From NCBI GenBank assembly GCA_034521975.1, contig JAXHLR010000005.1, positions 310,001 through 374,000 of the forward strand: a stretch of DNA of 64,000 bases, written 5' to 3'. Source of the stretch: Acidimicrobiales bacterium. GTDB taxonomy: Bacteria; Actinomycetota; Acidimicrobiia; Acidimicrobiales; SKKL01. The notes under the pieces are model-generated. The model saw only the letters and a program-made list of their open reading frames with translations. It was not told the DNA's origin and searched no databases. Numbering within the stretch: the first letter of the stretch is position 1; each line of letters begins with the position of its first letter. Below are positions 42,676-50,981 of the stretch, piece after piece. A program made the position numbers and the translations under genes.

Positions 42676-43649
42676 TGCTGTCCCGCCACGCCGAGAGCCT
42701 GTTCTGGCTCGGCCGCCATCTCGAGCGGGCCGAGTACTCGACGCGGATGCTCGACGTCACCTACCACAGCCTGCTCGAGTCGGCGGCGTGGGAGTCCGAG
42801 CGGGCCTGGCGCGACCTGCTCCAGGTGCTGCGCTCGGAATCATCGTTCGACGAGCTCGGCCGGCCCGCCACCTCCGAGGCGGTCAACCGGTTCGTGATGG
42901 TCCAGCGCTCCAATGCCGACAGCGTGGTCGCGTGCATCGAGCGGGCTCGCGAGAACGCCCGCAGCGTGCGCGAGCTGATCCCCACCGAGCTGTGGCAGTC
43001 GCTCAACTCGTTCTACCTCGCCTTGCACTCCCGAGACGTGGCCACCGACCTAACCGAGCAGCCCTACGACCTCTACGAGATGGTCAAGCAACGGTGCCAG
43101 ACCATCACCGGGGTGCTGGCCGACACCATGGCCCGCGACGACGGCTGGCGGTTCGTGACCATCGGCCGGTACCTCGAACGAGCCCAGATGATGTGCCGGC
43201 TCCTCGCCATCCGCTATCAGAACCTGAGCGACGTGTCGTTCCACCAGTGGCTCGCCGCCCTCAAGTCGGCGTCGGCGGCCGAGGCGTTCCGCAAGGCCTA
43301 TCGCGGCTCGCAGGACCCCACCGACGTCATCGAGTTCCTCCTGTTGTCGCCGGTGTTTCCCCGCAGCGTGTTCTTCTCGTTGCGCCAGGCCGAAGCCGAG
43401 CTCGACATCCTCGGCGCCCAGTTCGGCCGGATCACCCGACCCCAACGGCTGCTGGGTCGGATCCGCGCCGGACTCGAGTTCACCGACATCCACGAGCTGC
43501 TCCAGAGCGACCTGCGGCTCTACCTGGTCGATGTCGAAGGCGGCATCCGGTGGGTGGGCGAGTCGGTCGCCACCGAGTACTTCCGCAACTCGCACGAGTT
43601 CGCGCCCTTCGTGCCCACCGGGCCGGTTCCCACCGGAGGTCGATCATGA
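42672..43649 (+). CDS. alpha-E domain protein
   Basis: 325 residues, mostly helical. Hallmarks are MLSRHAESLFWLGRHLERAEYSTRMLDV and the FLLLSPVFPRSVFFSLRQAEAELD segment. Alpha-E proteins accompany permuted ATP-grasp enzymes in a peptide-forming system of unknown product. Start and stop both overlap the neighbours by 4 bp. Confidence 0.9.
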   Translation: MMLSRHAESLFWLGRHLERAEYSTRMLDVTYHSLLESAAWESERAWRDLLQVLRSESSFDELGRPATSEAVNRFVMVQRSNADSVVACIERARENARSVRELIPTELWQSLNSFYLALHSRDVATDLTEQPYDLYEMVKQRCQTITGVLADTMARDDGWRFVTIGRYLERAQMMCRLLAIRYQNLSDVSFHQWLAALKSASAAEAFRKAYRGSQDPTDVIEFLLLSPVFPRSVFFSLRQAEAELDILGAQFGRITRPQRLLGRIRAGLEFTDIHELLQSDLRLYLVDVEGGIRWVGESVATEYFRNSHEFAPFVPTGPVPTGGRS

Positions 43650-44560
43650 GGTTCGACATCCGCTACCGCTCCACCTTCACCTACGAGGGGTTGGTGCGCG
43701 AGTCCCAGAACGAGCTGCGGGCCTGCCCCACCTCGGACGACCGTCAGCAGCTCATCGGCTACCGCGTCACCACCAACCCGTCGGCTCGGGTGGCGTCGTC
43801 GTTCGACTACTGGGGCACCCGCGTCGACGCCTTCGGCATCAGGGCCCCGCACCTGTCGCTCGAGGTCGTGGCCGAAGCCGCGGTCGAGACCAGCCAGGGC
43901 CCGATGGTCACCACCGCCCCCCGGCTCGATGCGTTGGCCGACGAGCAGTTCGTCGACACCCACTGGGAGTACCTGCAACCGTCCGGCCACACCCATTGGG
44001 GCGACGCCGTCGCCGCCGCGGCGGCCCGCCAGCGCGACTACGTGGGCACCGACGTCGTGAGCCTGGTGCTGGCCCTGCACCGCTTGGCCGGGGCATCGAT
44101 CACCTACACGTCCGGGTCGACCGCCATCGGCGTCGACGTCGAGGAGATCCTCGCCGCGGGCCAGGGCGTGTGCCAGGACTTCGCACACCTGGCGGTGGCG
44201 CTGTGCCGGACGGTCGGTGTGCCCGCACGGTATGTGTCGGGGTACTTCTTCGCCGCCGACGATGCTACCGGGGCCGACGCCGACGCCGAGGTGGTCGAGG
44301 TGGCGACCCACGCCTGGTTCGAGGCGGCGATCCCGGGGTTCGGGTGGTTGGCGCTCGACCCGACCAACCAGCGCGAGGTCGGGTTGCGCCACGTCAAGAT
44401 CGGTCACGGCCGCGACTACGACGACGTGCCCCCGCTGCGGGGCACTGTCGCCGGTACGGCCGAGCACGGCGTCGATGCCGCGGTGGAGATTCGCCGGGTC
44501 GCGGCGGTCGGCCCGCAGTGGCAGCTCGCCCAGCAACAGCAACAGCAGCAGCGGGGATAG
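43646..44560 (+). CDS. transglutaminase-like cysteine protease
   Basis: 304 residues. An N-terminal beta domain (RFDIRYRSTFTYEGLVRESQNELRACP) precedes the transglutaminase core with Cys in GQGVCQDFAHL, His in ATHAWFEAAIPG and Asp in ALDPTNQ. It completes the ATP-grasp/alpha-E/transglutaminase operon and probably trims or transfers the peptide product. The protein ends in an unusual run of glutamines (QLAQQQQQQQRG). Confidence 0.9.
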   Translation: MRFDIRYRSTFTYEGLVRESQNELRACPTSDDRQQLIGYRVTTNPSARVASSFDYWGTRVDAFGIRAPHLSLEVVAEAAVETSQGPMVTTAPRLDALADEQFVDTHWEYLQPSGHTHWGDAVAAAAARQRDYVGTDVVSLVLALHRLAGASITYTSGSTAIGVDVEEILAAGQGVCQDFAHLAVALCRTVGVPARYVSGYFFAADDATGADADAEVVEVATHAWFEAAIPGFGWLALDPTNQREVGLRHVKIGHGRDYDDVPPLRGTVAGTAEHGVDAAVEIRRVAAVGPQWQLAQQQQQQQRG

Positions 44561-44587
44561 GGCTAGTCGATCCGTCGCCGACACCTT

Positions 44588-44632
44588 TCTGTGAAGCGAA
44601 AAGCGCCACCCAGGTCGGAAACTCTTCACAGA
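44588..44632. promoter_or_regulatory. widely spaced inverted repeat upstream of lpd
   Basis: TCTGTGAAG (44588-44596) and CTTCACAGA (44624-44632) are perfect 9-bp complements 27 nt apart, in the 154-bp gap between the transglutaminase gene and lpd. Each arm contains a TGTGA/TCACA half-site. It could be an operator pair or a long-loop terminator. Confidence 0.45.
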
Positions 44633-44714
44633 TCGGTGCCAGGGGGTCGAGTGGTCCGGCGCACCCGGTCAGAGCGGGAAGGTTCGGCGGTAGGCTCCAC
44701 GGTCGAACGCATCG

Positions 44715-46163
44715 TTGGAGGTGGTCCCTACGGCTGAGAACGAGAACCCCGAGTCCGGCACCGGGTCGGAGCACTTCGATGTGGTGATCATCGGCGGGGG
44801 CCCCGGTGGTTACGCCTCGGCGCTCTATGGCGCGTCGGCGGGACTGAACATCGCGATGATCGAGCGCAACAAGATCGGCGGCACCTGTCTGCACGTCGGC
44901 TGCATCCCGGCCAAGGCGCTGCTCGAGACCGCGACGGTGCTGCGAACCACCGACCACGCCAAGGACTTCGGTGTGCTCGCCGAGTCGTCGGGGGTGGACC
45001 TTGGTGTCACCCAGGACCGCAAGCAGGGGATCGTCGACAAGCTGGCCGGCGGGCTCGTCGGGTTGCTCGAGAACCGCTCCGTCACCCTGTTCGACGGCAC
45101 CGGCAGCCTCGATGCCGACCATCGCACCGTGCAGGTCAGCGGTGGCGAGTCGGGCGATGTCGCCATCACCGGCGACTCGGTGATCCTCGCTGCCGGCTCG
45201 GTGCCGCGCACCATCCCCGGCTTCGACATCGACGGCGAGTTGGTCGTGACCTCCGACGAGGTGCTCGAGATCCGCGACCTTCCCGAGAGGGCGGTCGTGA
45301 TCGGTGGCGGCGCCATCGGGTGCGAGTTCGCATCCCTGCTGTCCGATCTGGGTTCGAAGGTCACCGTGCTCGAGGCGCTGCCCAAGATCCTGCCCGGTCT
45401 CGACTCCGACATCACCAAGGTGGTCGAGCGCTCGTTCAAGAAGCGCAAGGTCGAGGTCCGCACCGATGTCAAGGTCACCGGCCACACCCCGGGCGAGTCG
45501 GGCACCAGCGTCGAGTTCGGCGACGGCGAGTCGGTCGACGCCGACCTGGTCGTCGTCTCGGTCGGACGGCGCCCGTATCCCGACTTGTTGGGACTCGACC
45601 AGACCGAGGTGTCGGTGTCGGATCGTGGCTTCGTCGAGGTCGACGAGAACTGCCGCACCTCGGTCGAGGGCGTGTGGGCGGTCGGCGACCTCATCGCCAC
45701 CCCCCAGCTCGCCCACATCGGCTTCGCCGAGGGCATGGTCGCCATCCGCGACATCCTCGGCGAGGATCCCCAGCCCATCGACTACGACCGGGTGCCGTGG
45801 TGCATCTACTGCCACCCCGAGGTCGCCTTCTCCGGACTCTCCGAGGATGCCGCCAAGGAGGCCGGCCACGACGTGGTGGTGGCCAAGCATCGCTTCGGAG
45901 GCAACGGTCGGGCGATGATCGTCGGCGAGGCCGAGGGCATGGTGAAGGTCATCGCCGAGAAGAACGATGACGGCACCGGCGGCCAGGTCCTCGGCGTGCA
46001 CCTGGTCGGCCCCTGGGCCACCGAGCTGCTCGGCCAGGCGTACCTGTCGGTCAACTGGGAGGCCACCGTCGCCGAGGTCGCCCACTTCATCCAGCCCCAC
46101 CCCACGCTCGGCGAGGCGTTCGGCGAGACGATGATGTCGCTCACCGGTCGCTCGCTGCACTAG
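44715..46163 (+). CDS. lpdA: dihydrolipoyl dehydrogenase (E3)
   Basis: About 482 residues. FAD motif VVIIGGGPGGYASALYGA, redox disulfide GGTCLHVGCIPAKALLE, NAD motif VVIGGGAIGCEFASLL and the C-terminal His-Glu in HPTLGEAFGE. It reoxidises the lipoyl arm of the E2 encoded next. The start is uncertain: TTG 44715 and GTG 44721 both lie inside or against the GGAGGTGG element at 44717-44724, so translation may begin a few codons later. E2 and the fused LipBA gene follow on the same strand. Confidence 0.94.
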   Translation: MEVVPTAENENPESGTGSEHFDVVIIGGGPGGYASALYGASAGLNIAMIERNKIGGTCLHVGCIPAKALLETATVLRTTDHAKDFGVLAESSGVDLGVTQDRKQGIVDKLAGGLVGLLENRSVTLFDGTGSLDADHRTVQVSGGESGDVAITGDSVILAAGSVPRTIPGFDIDGELVVTSDEVLEIRDLPERAVVIGGGAIGCEFASLLSDLGSKVTVLEALPKILPGLDSDITKVVERSFKKRKVEVRTDVKVTGHTPGESGTSVEFGDGESVDADLVVVSVGRRPYPDLLGLDQTEVSVSDRGFVEVDENCRTSVEGVWAVGDLIATPQLAHIGFAEGMVAIRDILGEDPQPIDYDRVPWCIYCHPEVAFSGLSEDAAKEAGHDVVVAKHRFGGNGRAMIVGEAEGMVKVIAEKNDDGTGGQVLGVHLVGPWATELLGQAYLSVNWEATVAEVAHFIQPHPTLGEAFGETMMSLTGRSLH

Positions 46164-46196
46164 CCCCCGAACCCTCAACCGGAGGACTCTCCCCCC

Positions 46197-47576
46197 ATGT
46201 CCGAGGTCACGATGCCCCAGCTCGGTGAGACCGTCACCGAGGGCACCATCACCAAGTGGTTCAAGCAGGTCGGCGAGCAGGTCGCGGTCGACGAGGTGCT
46301 CTTCGAGGTCTCGACCGACAAGGTCGACTCCGAGGTGCCGTCCCCCGAGGCCGGCTACCTGGCCGAGATCAAGGTGCCCGAGGGCGAGACCGTCGATGTC
46401 GGCACCGTGCTGGCGGTGCTCAGCGATGCGCCGCCGGACGGTTCCGCTCCCGCCGGCGACACCGCCGAGGCCGAGCCCGAACCCGCCGGCGACACCGCCG
46501 AGGCCGAGCCCGAGCCTGCTCCAGCCGAAGAGCCCGAGCCAGCAGCACCGGCACCGGCACCGGCACCAGCACCGGCACCTGCGCCCGCGACCAAGCCCTC
46601 GGGCGACGGCCTGCTGTTGTCGCCGGTGGTTCGTCGCCTGGTCAACGAGCACCAGATCGACCCCTCCCAGGTCGAGGGCACCGGACCGGGGGGCCGCATC
46701 ACCCGCTCCGATGTGCAGAAGGCGATCGAGAACGGCACCGCCCGCACCGGCGAGCCCACCCCCGCCACCCCTTCCGACACCGCGCCTGCCGCCGCATCGG
46801 CACCCGCGCCCGCCGCTGCGGCCCCGTCGCGGGCGGCGCCCAGGCCGTTGGTCCGCACCGGTGAGCGCGACGTCTCGGTGCCGCTCAACAACATCCGAAA
46901 GCGCACCGGCGAGCACATGGTGATGTCCAAGGCGACCTCACCGCACGTGCTCACCGCCGTCGAGGTCGACTTCGAGTCGGTCGAGCGGATGCGTCGGGCC
47001 CACGGCGCCGAGTGGAAGGCCCAGGAGGGCTACTCGCTCACCTACCTGCCCTTCATCGCCCGGGCCCTGGTCGATGCCATCCGCGACTTTCCCCACGTCA
47101 ACGCCTCGGTCGGCGAGGGCGAACTGATCGTCCACGACTACGTGAACCTGGGGATCGCGGTCGACATCGACTTCGAGGGTCTGCTGGCCCCGGTGCTGCG
47201 CGACGCCGAGACCAAGCGGCTGCGGGCCATCGCCCGAGAGATCGTCGATCTCGCCAACCGGACCCGTTCCAAGCAGCTCTCGCCCGACGATCTGGCGGGC
47301 GGGACCATCACCATCACCAACCCCGGCCAGTACGGCACGATGATGCAGTTCCCGATCATCAACCAGCCCCAGGTGGCGATCCTCTCCACCGACGGCATCA
47401 GCCGCAAGCCGGTGGTGGTCACCGACGAGCACGGCGACGAGTCGATCGCCATCCACTCGGTGGGCGTGCTCGCCTTGGCCTGGGACCACCGGGCTTTCGA
47501 CGGCGCCTACGTGGCCGCGTTCCTCGACCGCGTGCGCGAGGTCATCCAGACCCGCGACTGGGAGGCCGAGCTGTAG
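46197..47576 (+). CDS. 2-oxoacid dehydrogenase E2 (lipoyl acyltransferase)
   Basis: 459 residues. One lipoyl domain with the acceptor Lys42 (STDKVDSE), an Ala/Pro/Glu-rich linker containing a repeated (G)DTAEAEPEPA and a run of AP pairs, a peripheral-subunit-binding domain (LLLSPVVRRLVNEHQIDPSQVEGTG) and a catalytic domain ending in DHRAFDGAYVAAF. It could serve pyruvate (with AceE at 19374-22130) or 2-oxoglutarate dehydrogenase; sequence alone does not decide. The stop overlaps the GTG of lipBA. Confidence 0.93.
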   Translation: MSEVTMPQLGETVTEGTITKWFKQVGEQVAVDEVLFEVSTDKVDSEVPSPEAGYLAEIKVPEGETVDVGTVLAVLSDAPPDGSAPAGDTAEAEPEPAGDTAEAEPEPAPAEEPEPAAPAPAPAPAPAPAPATKPSGDGLLLSPVVRRLVNEHQIDPSQVEGTGPGGRITRSDVQKAIENGTARTGEPTPATPSDTAPAAASAPAPAAAAPSRAAPRPLVRTGERDVSVPLNNIRKRTGEHMVMSKATSPHVLTAVEVDFESVERMRRAHGAEWKAQEGYSLTYLPFIARALVDAIRDFPHVNASVGEGELIVHDYVNLGIAVDIDFEGLLAPVLRDAETKRLRAIAREIVDLANRTRSKQLSPDDLAGGTITITNPGQYGTMMQFPIINQPQVAILSTDGISRKPVVVTDEHGDESIAIHSVGVLALAWDHRAFDGAYVAAFLDRVREVIQTRDWEAEL

Positions 47577-49237
47577 TGCTGCGGGTCCGCTGGCTCGGGC
47601 GGGTCGCCTACCGCGACGCCCACGCGCTCCAGCACGGGCTGTTCGAGCGATCGTCCGACGATCACCTGCTGCTACTCGAACACCCCCACGTCTACACCCT
47701 CGGGGCCCGCGCCGATCGTTCACACGTGCTGGTCGATCCGGCCACGGTGGGCGCCGAGCTGGTCGATGCCGACCGGGGCGGCGACGTCACCTATCACGGG
47801 CCCGGCCAGCTGGTCGGGTACCCCATCGTGTCGGTTCCCGGCGTGCGGGGTGGGGGTATGGCCGACACCGTCGCTTACGTCACCTCGGTCGAACAGCTCC
47901 TGATCGACACCCTCACCGACCTCGGCTTTGCCGACGTGGGCCGGCTGCCGGGCTATCCCGGGATCTGGTTCGGTCCCGACTCCGACCGTCCTCGCAAGGT
48001 GGCGGCCATCGGGGTGCGACTCTCACGTGGTCGGTCGATGCACGGGTTCGCGCTCAACATCAACCCCGACATGGCCATGTTCGACCACATCGTCCCCTGT
48101 GGGCTCGACGCCATGGAGGTCACGTCGCTGGCGGAGGAAGGCTTCGACGGCGAGCTTCGCGACGTGGTCGAGGCCCTCGTGCCCCGCGCCGTCGAACGGT
48201 GGGGGAGCAGCGGCTGGGAGCGCGCCGACGTGGTGTGGCGCGAGCGGCCCGAGGACCTCACGCCGTTCAGTCGGGGTGCCGGGAGCGGGCCCCCCGAGAC
48301 GTCGGTGCGACTGTCGGGCCGCCTCGCCGAGGCCGGGGTCACCGACCGGGTGGCCATCGACGAGCGCAAGCCCGACTGGATGCGGGTCCAGCTGCGCACC
48401 AGTCCCGACTACCTGCGGCTCAAGTCCACCATGCGCGAGCTCGACCTGGTGACCGTGTGCGAGGAGGCGGGCTGTCCCAACATCTACGAGTGTTGGGACG
48501 ACGGCACCGCCACCTTCATGATCAACGGCGAGCGCTGCACCCGGGCCTGCGGGTTCTGCCTGGTCGACACCCGCAAGCCCGCGCCGCCGGACCCGTCCGA
48601 GCCCGAGCACGTCGCCGAGGCGGTCGAGCGCATGGGCCTCGACTACGTGGTGCTCACCACCGTCGCCCGCGACGATCTCGACGACGGAGGAGCGGGCCAG
48701 TTCGCGGCCACGATCGGGGCGATTCGGTCCCGGCGGCCCGAGGCCATCGTCGAGGTGCTCATCTCCGACCTCAAGGGCGACCCCGCCTCGTTGCAGATCG
48801 TCCTCGATGCCCGGCCCGACGTGGTCAACCACAACGTCGAGACCGTCCCCCGACTCCAGCGGGTGGCCCGCCCCTCGGCGTCCTACGCCCGCAGCCTGGC
48901 CGTGCTCGCCCGGGCGAAGGCTGCCGGGTTCACCACCAAGTCGGGCCTGGTGCTGGGCATGGGCGAGACCTTCGACGAGGTCGTCGCCACCCTCGCCGAT
49001 CTGGCGGCGGTCGGCGTCGACATCGTCACCGCCGGCCAGTACCTGCGACCCACCGCCAACCACCTGCCGGTGGCCCGGTGGTGGACCCCCGACGAGTTCG
49101 ACGCCCTGGCGGTCGAGGGCGAGCGTCTGGGCATCGCCCACGTCGAGGCCACCCCGCTCACCCGGTCGAGCCACCACGCCAAGGCTGCGGCCGCCAGCGC
49201 CGGGTTGAGCGTCGAGGCGCACCTGGCCGAGGCCTGA
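47576..49237 (+). CDS. LipB-LipA fusion: octanoyltransferase and lipoyl synthase
   Basis: 553 residues in one uninterrupted frame. Residues 1-230 are LipB, with RGGDVTYHGPGQLVGYP, Lys141 (KVAAIGV) and the catalytic Cys175 (HIVPCGL). Residues about 265-553 are LipA, with the auxiliary cluster cysteines C295-x4-C300-x5-C306, the radical-SAM C321-x3-C325-x2-C328 and the RSSHHA end. It would both load octanoate and insert sulfur on the E2 made just upstream. The GTG start overlaps the E2 stop by one base. LipB and LipA are normally separate proteins. Confidence 0.9.
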   Translation: MLRVRWLGRVAYRDAHALQHGLFERSSDDHLLLLEHPHVYTLGARADRSHVLVDPATVGAELVDADRGGDVTYHGPGQLVGYPIVSVPGVRGGGMADTVAYVTSVEQLLIDTLTDLGFADVGRLPGYPGIWFGPDSDRPRKVAAIGVRLSRGRSMHGFALNINPDMAMFDHIVPCGLDAMEVTSLAEEGFDGELRDVVEALVPRAVERWGSSGWERADVVWRERPEDLTPFSRGAGSGPPETSVRLSGRLAEAGVTDRVAIDERKPDWMRVQLRTSPDYLRLKSTMRELDLVTVCEEAGCPNIYECWDDGTATFMINGERCTRACGFCLVDTRKPAPPDPSEPEHVAEAVERMGLDYVVLTTVARDDLDDGGAGQFAATIGAIRSRRPEAIVEVLISDLKGDPASLQIVLDARPDVVNHNVETVPRLQRVARPSASYARSLAVLARAKAAGFTTKSGLVLGMGETFDEVVATLADLAAVGVDIVTAGQYLRPTANHLPVARWWTPDEFDALAVEGERLGIAHVEATPLTRSSHHAKAAAASAGLSVEAHLAEA

Positions 49238-49277
49238 CCCTCGAGATCGCCCCTGGCCTGGGCAGCACCACCGTCGC

Positions 49278-50564
49278 TCACCGGCGGTCGGCGGTGTCTT
49301 CCAGTTCGTGGCCTCGGGTCTCGGGGAGCAGGGCGAGCAGCCCGGCCATGAGCGCGGCGGGCACGAAGACGACCACCGCGGCGAGATCGAACCGGTCGAA
49401 CCGGTCGGCGATCGCCCCGAAGGCCAGCAGTCCCACGACCGCGCCCGACACCCCGGCGGCCACGGTCCAGCCGGCGACGGTCGCCCGGATCGAGGTGGGG
49501 AACAGCTCGGCGTGCAGGGCCCCCGCGGCGGGGGCGAACACCGATCCGGCGAGCACCGCGAGGAGGTAGCCACCTGCTGCTGCGGGCGCGGTGCCGCTGT
49601 AGGTGACCATGCCCGCCACCGCCACACCGACCAGTCCCACGCCGGCGGTCGGTCTCCGACCGTACCGGTCGGCCCCCCACCGGCCGAGCAAGAGGCCCGC
49701 CAGACCGGTGAACCCGGCACCCACGACCAGTCCGGCGGTCACCACCGTCGACAGTTCCAGGATGCCCTCGGCGTAGAGGAACACGAAGCTGTTGGCCGGT
49801 CCGGTCACCACGGCGATGCCGAAGCCCACGCCGAGCACCGGCAGCAGGCGCCCACGGAACCGACGTTGCACCGCACCCAGCACCGGCAGGGCATGTTCGG
49901 CCTCGACCGTGGCGATCTGGAAGCGGTCCGGTTCGCTGACCCAGCGGCTGGCCGCGACCACCAGCACCATGGCCACCAGGGCCAGGGCGAACACCGGCCG
50001 GAAGCTGACGTCGTCGCCGAGGAGGCCGCGGAGCACCGCGAACAGGCCGGCACCGATCCCGAACCCCGCAGCCAGCAGGGCGATGGCACGGGTGCGGTGC
50101 TCGGAGCTGGTCTGTTCCGCCGCGCTGGTTGCGGCCACGGCGTTGGCGGCGGTGAGGAGTGGGCGGCTCAGCGCGAAGAGGGCGACGAACCACCAGTAGC
50201 CGGGGCTGAGCGCCGCCAATCCGACGATCGAGAGGCCGACGGCGGCGAAGCCGATCAGGGTGCGACGCCTCCCGGCGCGGTCGGCGATCCCGGCGAGGGG
50301 GAGGCTGAGGATCGACGCCGACCGGATGATGGCCAGACCGATACCGAGCACGGTGCCCGAGAGTCCCGCCTGCTCGGCCAGGGAGAGGTCGTCGCCGTCG
50401 GTGACGGTGCCGAACTCGGCGGCCACGTCGGCCAGCGCAGCGACCACTCCGAACTGTCCGAACCCCGCGGCGGCGGCCACCAACGCCAGGCTGAGCACGG
50501 GGGCATCGAGCCAGCCGTGGAGCTGTGGAGCGCGTGGGGCAGGTGGCGGCGCGGTCGGGTCCAT
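49278..50564 (-). CDS. MFS transporter
   Basis: 428 residues, about twelve hydrophobic helices. The loop after helix 2 reads GIADRAGRRRTLIGF and the equivalent in the second half is GRWGADRYGRRPTAGV, the MFS signature pair; HAELFPTSIRATVAGW resembles the metabolite/sugar-type subfamily. Substrate unknown. Single gene, converging with lipBA. Confidence 0.9.
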   Translation of the reverse strand: MDPTAPPPAPRAPQLHGWLDAPVLSLALVAAAAGFGQFGVVAALADVAAEFGTVTDGDDLSLAEQAGLSGTVLGIGLAIIRSASILSLPLAGIADRAGRRRTLIGFAAVGLSIVGLAALSPGYWWFVALFALSRPLLTAANAVAATSAAEQTSSEHRTRAIALLAAGFGIGAGLFAVLRGLLGDDVSFRPVFALALVAMVLVVAASRWVSEPDRFQIATVEAEHALPVLGAVQRRFRGRLLPVLGVGFGIAVVTGPANSFVFLYAEGILELSTVVTAGLVVGAGFTGLAGLLLGRWGADRYGRRPTAGVGLVGVAVAGMVTYSGTAPAAAGGYLLAVLAGSVFAPAAGALHAELFPTSIRATVAGWTVAAGVSGAVVGLLAFGAIADRFDRFDLAAVVVFVPAALMAGLLALLPETRGHELEDTADRR

Positions 50565-50603
50565 CGGTGGCCGGAACCTACCCGACCTCGGGTGGGCGAC
50601 GGG

Positions 50604-50897
50604 TCAGGTCCGGCGCGAGGGGACCGTGCAGGCGCCGTCGTTGCGCTCGGCCTGCCGGATGAGCCACAGGCCCCGTCCGGTGCCGGCGACCCAGACCGAG
50701 GCGATGATGATTCCGGCGAGTACCGCGTGGTCGCGGAGCACAGCCCCCACTGCGGTGCCTCCGAGCACGACGGCGAGGATGCCGAGGGTGAGCGGAAGGT
50801 GGCACGGGCAGGCGAGGAAGGACACCAACAGCCACAGGCGGCCCCGCTTCTCGAGATCGACCGGTTCGATCGGTCGGGGCGAGGTGGTGAGCTCCAT
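50604..50897 (-). CDS. MerE-like small membrane protein
   Basis: 97 residues, two membrane helices. FLACPCHLPLTLGILAVVLGGTAVGAVL closely matches the TCPCHLPI helix of the mercury-uptake protein MerE, with the Cys-Pro-Cys pair in the membrane. A metal-transport role is therefore plausible. ATG 50897 lies 10 bp from a TACCCC/GGGGTA operator. No mer reductase or regulator is in the window. Confidence 0.72.
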   Translation of the reverse strand: MELTTSPRPIEPVDLEKRGRLWLLVSFLACPCHLPLTLGILAVVLGGTAVGAVLRDHAVLAGIIIASVWVAGTGRGLWLIRQAERNDGACTVPSRRT

Positions 50898-50907
50898 CCG
50901 CCCATGA

Positions 50908-50921
50908 TACCCCAAGGGGTA
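50908..50921. promoter_or_regulatory. CsoR-like operator upstream of the MerE-like gene
   Basis: TACCCC-AA-GGGGTA, perfect 6-bp arms. CsoR/RcnR-type copper or metal sensors bind G/C tracts bounded by TA in this arrangement. It lies immediately before the MerE-like start and about 60 bp from the divergent peptidase gene. No CsoR gene is visible nearby. Confidence 0.5.
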
Positions 50922-50981
50922 CTCCGACGGGCGCCGGTGCCGCCGGTCCCGGTGGGTGGCGCCGCCATCTACGCTGGTGGG

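Noticed and set aside
46440-46600. Short tandem repeats in the E2 gene
   Set aside because: They encode the Ala/Pro/Glu linker usual between lipoyl and catalytic domains.
44394-46916. 840-codon minus-strand frame opposite lpd and E2
   Set aside because: Antisense shadow of two strongly conserved genes; composition biased to Gly/Asp/His/Leu.
48023-50193. Large minus-strand frames across lipBA and the MFS gene
   Set aside because: They are out of frame with the MFS protein or antisense to LipA, whose cysteine motifs are intact.
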